Source: Vitreoscilla sp. (GTDB lineage Bacteria > Pseudomonadota > Gammaproteobacteria > Burkholderiales > Burkholderiaceae). Taken from it: a DNA stretch of 7,205 bases. The DNA is taken from positions 1-7,205 of the forward strand of contig JACMOG010000104.1 in assembly GCA_014378125.1 (NCBI GenBank), read 5' to 3'. The notes below the pieces were generated by a model. It did no database searches, was not told the DNA's origin, and saw only the letters and a program-made list of their open reading frames with translations. A program made the translations under genes and the position numbers. Positions 4,630 through 7,205 of this stretch are shown in pieces; position 1 is the first letter of the stretch, and every line of letters begins with the position of its first letter.

Positions 4630-6171
4630 ATGCCGTCGCTCCCCTCCGCCATCGCCCCCGCCGACGCCTTGCTCGACTGGCTTCAACACGCCTGGGCACA
4701 CCCGTCGGCCGAGGAGGCCCGCGTGCCCATCGGGGCGCGCCTGACGCAGCTGCTGCGGCGCGCCATCCTCGATCGCGTGGTGCCGCCGGCGCACCGCCTG
4801 CCGTCCACGCGCACGCTGGCGCAGGCTCTGGCCATCGCGCGCAACACGGCCGTGCCGGTGGACGTACAGCTGCGCGCCGAGGGCTCCGTCGTGGCGGGCC
4901 AGGGCTCGGGCACCTACGTGTGCCGGATCGGGCCCGACGTGCTGCCCGCGGCCGCCGTGGTCGAGCCGGTGGCCCGATCGCGCGCGGCCACGCCCCTCGC
5001 GTTCTCGCGCCGCGGCCGTCGTTATCACAGCCACCCGCTGCACGAGTTCTGGACGCGCCAGCCCTTCTGCCCCGGCCAGTTCGACTTCGCGCTGTTCCCG
5101 CACCGCTTGTGGAACCGGCTGCAGCAACGCCAGCTGCGGCGCGCCGACCCGATCCAGCTGGAACAGGGCGAGCCCGGCGGCGCGCCCGAGCTGCGCCAGG
5201 CCATCGCCGAGCACGTGCGCGCCACCCGCGGCGTGCGTTGCGCGCCCGACCAGGTGATCATCACCGACGGCACCGGCGAGTCGATCGACCTCGTGGCCCG
5301 CCTCATGTGCGACCCCGGCGACGAAGTGCTGCTGGAGGATCCCGGCTACTGGGCCGCCACCCAGGTGCTGTCCGACCACGGGCTGCGCCTGCACGCCGCC
5401 CCCGTCGACGCGCAGGGCCTGCCGGTGCCCGTGCTGCGCCGCGGCCAGCGCGCGCCGCGACTGGCCTATCTCACGCCGTCCAACCAGTTCCCCACCGGCG
5501 GCGTGATGCCGCTGGCCCGGCGGCTCGAATGGCTGCAGTTCGCGGCGCGCCACGATACCCTGCTGCTGGAGGACGACTACGACAGCGAGTACCGCTACGA
5601 GGGCGCGCCGTTCCCGTCGCTGCAGGGCCAGGACGCCGCCGGCCGCGTCATCTACCTGGGCACGTTCAGCAAGACGGTGTATCCGGGCATCCGCGTGGCC
5701 TTCCTGGTGGTGCCGCCGGGGCTGCAGCGCGTGTTCGCCGACGCGTCGGCCGACTTCTACCGCGATGGCGACCAGATCGTGCAACAGGTGCTGGCCGACT
5801 TCATGCGCGAGGGCCACTACGCGGCCCACGTCCGAACGCTGAGGCGCGAATATGCCTCGCGCCGCGAGGCCATGCTGCGCGCGCTGGACGACGCGCTGCC
5901 CGAGGAATTCGCCAGCCGGCGCCTGAGCGTGGTCTCCGGCGCGCGCGGCGTGCACCTGACGCTCGCCTTGCCGGACGACGTCGACGACCGCGCCGTGGCG
6001 CGCGCGGCCATCGCCCACGGCGTCACCGCCATCCCGCTGTCGGTATACGCCACGCAGGTGGGCTGGCGCGGCCTCGTGCTGTCGTTCGCCGCCACGCCGG
6101 TGGCCCACATCGGCCCGCTGGTGGACGCGCTCGCGCCGGTGTTGCGCGACGCGCTGGCGCCAGGGCGCTGA
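4630..6171 (+). CDS. MocR-family transcriptional regulator (GntR winged helix fused to PLP aminotransferase fold)
   Basis: This is a 513-residue regulator. A winged helix-turn-helix covers about residues 33-97, with RLPSTRTLAQALAIARNT followed by the wing QGSGTYV (91-97). A linker leads to a fold-type I aminotransferase domain (about 135-510). PLP-site residues are TPSNQFPTGG (282-291), DDYDSEYRYEG (D315 and Y317) and GTFSKT with Schiff-base lysine K348; the Y-to-K spacing of 31 matches GabR. GWRGLVLSFA (478-487) offers the carboxylate-binding Arg (R480). MocR proteins sense PLP adducts of amines or amino acids and usually control the divergently transcribed operon, here the ligase-oxidase pair. 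The segment after the recognition helix reads AVPVDVQL (74-81), where relatives usually have a helix-compatible V-x-x-x-Y-x-x-L pattern, so its DNA-binding domain may be altered. No strong Shine-Dalgarno precedes the ATG; TAGGAT at 4612-4617 may instead be a -10 box. Confidence 0.92.
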   Translation: MPSLPSAIAPADALLDWLQHAWAHPSAEEARVPIGARLTQLLRRAILDRVVPPAHRLPSTRTLAQALAIARNTAVPVDVQLRAEGSVVAGQGSGTYVCRIGPDVLPAAAVVEPVARSRAATPLAFSRRGRRYHSHPLHEFWTRQPFCPGQFDFALFPHRLWNRLQQRQLRRADPIQLEQGEPGGAPELRQAIAEHVRATRGVRCAPDQVIITDGTGESIDLVARLMCDPGDEVLLEDPGYWAATQVLSDHGLRLHAAPVDAQGLPVPVLRRGQRAPRLAYLTPSNQFPTGGVMPLARRLEWLQFAARHDTLLLEDDYDSEYRYEGAPFPSLQGQDAAGRVIYLGTFSKTVYPGIRVAFLVVPPGLQRVFADASADFYRDGDQIVQQVLADFMREGHYAAHVRTLRREYASRREAMLRALDDALPEEFASRRLSVVSGARGVHLTLALPDDVDDRAVARAAIAHGVTAIPLSVYATQVGWRGLVLSFAATPVAHIGPLVDALAPVLRDALAPGR

Positions 6172-6226
6172 CTATCGCCGCGGCCGGACCGATGCGGCCC
6201 GCCGCGCGCCATGCCCACGAAAAAGC
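6172..6226. other. Short intergenic stretch after the regulator; no terminator recognised
   Basis: These bases are almost entirely G and C and contain palindromic CCGCGG/CGGCCG runs. The nine bases at 6178-6186 (CCGCGGCCG) recur directly at 6230-6238. I see no stem followed by a T-run that would end transcription of the regulator gene. Confidence 0.4.
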
Positions 6227-6255
6227 TTTCCGCGGCCGCGCGCCGGGCCTAGAAT
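6227..6255 (+). promoter_or_regulatory. Sigma-70-like promoter for the leader ORF and diguanylate cyclase
   Basis: TTTCCG (6227-6232) and TAGAAT (6250-6255) are separated by 17 bases. The -10 matches consensus at five of six positions; the -35 is weak. The -10 box and the T-run after it are the main AT-rich island in otherwise GC-saturated intergenic DNA. Transcription would start at about 6262, only just upstream of the ribosome site at 6263, so the 5' leader would be very short. Confidence 0.38.
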
Positions 6256-6262
6256 TTTTGGC

Positions 6263-6271
6263 AGGAGGAAA
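6263..6271 (+). promoter_or_regulatory. Strong Shine-Dalgarno AGGAGGAAA of the leader ORF
   Basis: AGGAGG at 6263-6268 stands 8 bases before the ATG at 6277 and is the best ribosome-binding site in the window. It serves the 13-codon leader rather than the cyclase start, which lies about 46 bases further on and has no comparable site. Confidence 0.7.
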
Positions 6272-6276
6272 GTCCC

Positions 6277-6318
6277 ATGCCCAGGCGCCAGGAATCGCCC
6301 ACGGACGCCCTGTCGTGA
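6277..6318 (+). CDS. 13-codon leader ORF translationally coupled to the cyclase gene
   Basis: The ATG at 6277 opens a reading frame encoding MPRRQESPTDALS and stopping at TGA 6316-6318. That stop overlaps the cyclase's GTG start (6315-6317) in the four-base GTGA arrangement typical of translational coupling and reinitiation. The strong Shine-Dalgarno precedes the leader and none precedes the cyclase, so ribosomes finishing the leader would probably supply initiation at the GTG. The peptide itself shows no runs of one amino acid that would suggest an attenuator. An alternative is that a single-base indel (natural or sequencing error) has split an originally continuous N-terminus, since the leader is in the -1 frame relative to the cyclase. 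Confidence 0.5.
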   Translation: MPRRQESPTDALS

Positions 6319-7205
6319 CCATCGACGGACGCTCGCTGCTCGCCGTCGCGGCCGCGCTGGGCGTCCTGTTCGGGCTCATCGTGCTGGCGCTCGAACGCCG
6401 GCTGCGCCAGCCGATCCCGGGCCTGCGCCTGTGGGCGGTGTCCAGCTTCCTGCTCGCCGGCTCCGCCGCCGCGCACGGCCTGCAGGGCATCGCGCCGATG
6501 TGGGTGCCGGCACTGGCGGGCAACGCGGCCATCCTGGTGGGACGGGGGTGTACCGTGGCCGCGCTGTGCCAGCTCGACCGCCACCGGCCACCCGTGCGCA
6601 CGCTGGTCGCGTTGTGCGCCCTGTTCATGGCGGGACTCGTAGCCACGCTCACCGTGTGGCCCAGCTTTCACGCACGCAGCCTGGTGATGGTGTCGGGCAT
6701 GGGCCTGTTCACCGCCTGGGCCGCGACGACGCTGTTCGCCAGCGCCCCGCTGAGCATCAGCCGCACCGTGACCGTGGTGGGCTTCGCGGGCCTGGCGCTG
6801 GCCAACCTCTCGCGCATCTGGGCCCATGCGCGCCAGATCGACCAGGGCACGGCGGTCGACCTGCAGTCGTCGGCGATCGTGGTCTACATCGGCGCCTTGT
6901 TGATCTTCGACGTGCTGTGCAACGTGGGCTTCGTGCTGATCATCACCGACCGCATGCACGAGTGGGTGCTGCAGCTGGTGCGCACCGACCACCTCACGGG
7001 CGCCCTGTCGCGGGGCGCGCTCTACACGCAGGCGCAGCGCGACCTGCAGATCGCGCGCCGCCAACACACGTTCACCCGCGCCTTCATCGTCGACATCGAC
7101 CAGTTCAAGGCGATCAACGACACCCACGGCCACGCCACCGGCGACGCCGTGCTGCGCCACGTGGCGCAGCATGGCCAGGCCGTGCTCCGCTGCACCGACC
7201 TGTTC
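6315..7205 (+). CDS. Membrane-bound diguanylate cyclase (GGDEF domain), 3' end cut by the window
   Basis: An open frame of 297 codons runs from GTG 6315 to the last base of the window without a stop. The N-terminal part has about seven hydrophobic segments (near residues 7-25, 38-57, 63-82, 96-115, 121-142, 150-170 and 185-210), forming a membrane sensor module. The last part is the start of a GGDEF domain: RTDHLTGALSR (223-233), then FIVDIDQFKAINDTHGH (257-273) and GDAVLR (276-281). D260 fits the metal ligand, N268 the guanine-contacting Asn and D277 the nearby acidic residue, with the same spacing as in PleD. Such enzymes make cyclic di-GMP at the inner membrane and affect motility and biofilm. 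The GGDEF signature would fall just beyond the window, so catalytic competence cannot be judged here. GTG is preferred as the start because it sits just before the first helix; it is coupled to the leader ORF. Confidence 0.9.
   Translation, partial: MTIDGRSLLAVAAALGVLFGLIVLALERRLRQPIPGLRLWAVSSFLLAGSAAAHGLQGIAPMWVPALAGNAAILVGRGCTVAALCQLDRHRPPVRTLVALCALFMAGLVATLTVWPSFHARSLVMVSGMGLFTAWAATTLFASAPLSISRTVTVVGFAGLALANLSRIWAHARQIDQGTAVDLQSSAIVVYIGALLIFDVLCNVGFVLIITDRMHEWVLQLVRTDHLTGALSRGALYTQAQRDLQIARRQHTFTRAFIVDIDQFKAINDTHGHATGDAVLRHVAQHGQAVLRCTDLF

Noticed and set aside
4530..4652. N-terminal extension of the ligase to an upstream in-frame start at 4652
   Set aside because: It would overlap the regulator start and the operator-like repeats, and add about 41 residues that do not resemble the family N-terminus.
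4540..6108. 522-codon minus-strand frame opposite the MocR gene
   Set aside because: It is an antisense shadow with low-complexity Gly/Ala/Arg/His composition; the plus strand encodes a complete MocR protein.
6221..6249. Possible sigma-28 (flagellar) promoter before the cyclase, from AAAAGCTT and GCCGGGCC
   Set aside because: The upstream half matches moderately, but the downstream half matches only its first four bases and needs a 13-base rather than 11-base spacer.
6234..6260. GGCC...GGCC stem followed by TAGAATTTTT as a terminator for the regulator gene
   Set aside because: The stem is only four base pairs and is separated from the T-run by TAGAA. The same AT-rich stretch is better explained as a -10 box.
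6249..7172. 307-codon minus-strand frame opposite the cyclase
   Set aside because: The plus strand shows a membrane module and a GGDEF domain in an unbroken frame. The minus frame has only shadow-like composition.

Overview
The window is a GC-rich (by eye well over 65% G+C) piece of bacterial chromosome. The protein families, G/C-ending third codon positions and small intergenic gaps fit a high-GC betaproteobacterium, most likely Burkholderiales. That placement is an inference from style; no rRNA, tRNA or species-specific marker is present.

Layout. Positions 1-236 hold no gene I can support, but contain a long imperfect inverted repeat (arms 65-91 and 135-161) and smaller complementary segments. 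Positions 237-893 (minus) encode a FrnE-like cytoplasmic DsbA-family oxidoreductase with a CPWC active site. Upstream of it on the same strand, 960-1124 encodes a 54-residue, two-helix membrane protein. Diverging from that, 1184-1762 (plus) encodes a membrane-anchored protein of unknown function ending in a CPWCG knuckle. It converges, with a 7-bp gap, on the main metabolic unit of the window.

That unit is a two-gene minus-strand operon: a glutamine-synthetase-fold ligase of the gamma-glutamylpolyamine synthetase type (3087-4529), followed 24 bp later by a PuuB/OrdL-type FAD amine oxidoreductase (1770-3062). Together they look like the first two steps of a gamma-glutamylated amine catabolic route: ligate glutamate to an amine, then oxidise the conjugate. 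The later steps (aldehyde dehydrogenase, gamma-glutamyl hydrolase) are not in the window. Diverging from the ligase, 4630-6171 (plus) encodes a MocR-type regulator (GntR winged helix fused to a PLP-binding aminotransferase fold). The 100-bp shared promoter region carries repeated GGGCCA blocks in direct and inverted orientation, which are good operator candidates.

At the right edge, a promoter-like sequence and a strong Shine-Dalgarno drive a 13-codon leader ORF (6277-6318). Its stop codon overlaps, as GTGA, the GTG start of a seven-helix membrane protein with a C-terminal GGDEF (diguanylate cyclase) domain. That gene runs off the window before the GGDEF signature itself.

Most of the window is ordinary housekeeping and accessory metabolism. 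The items most worth a second look are the coupled leader ORF of the cyclase, the MocR regulator paired with a glutamylamine operon and its GGCC-rich operator array, and the inverted repeat at the left end.
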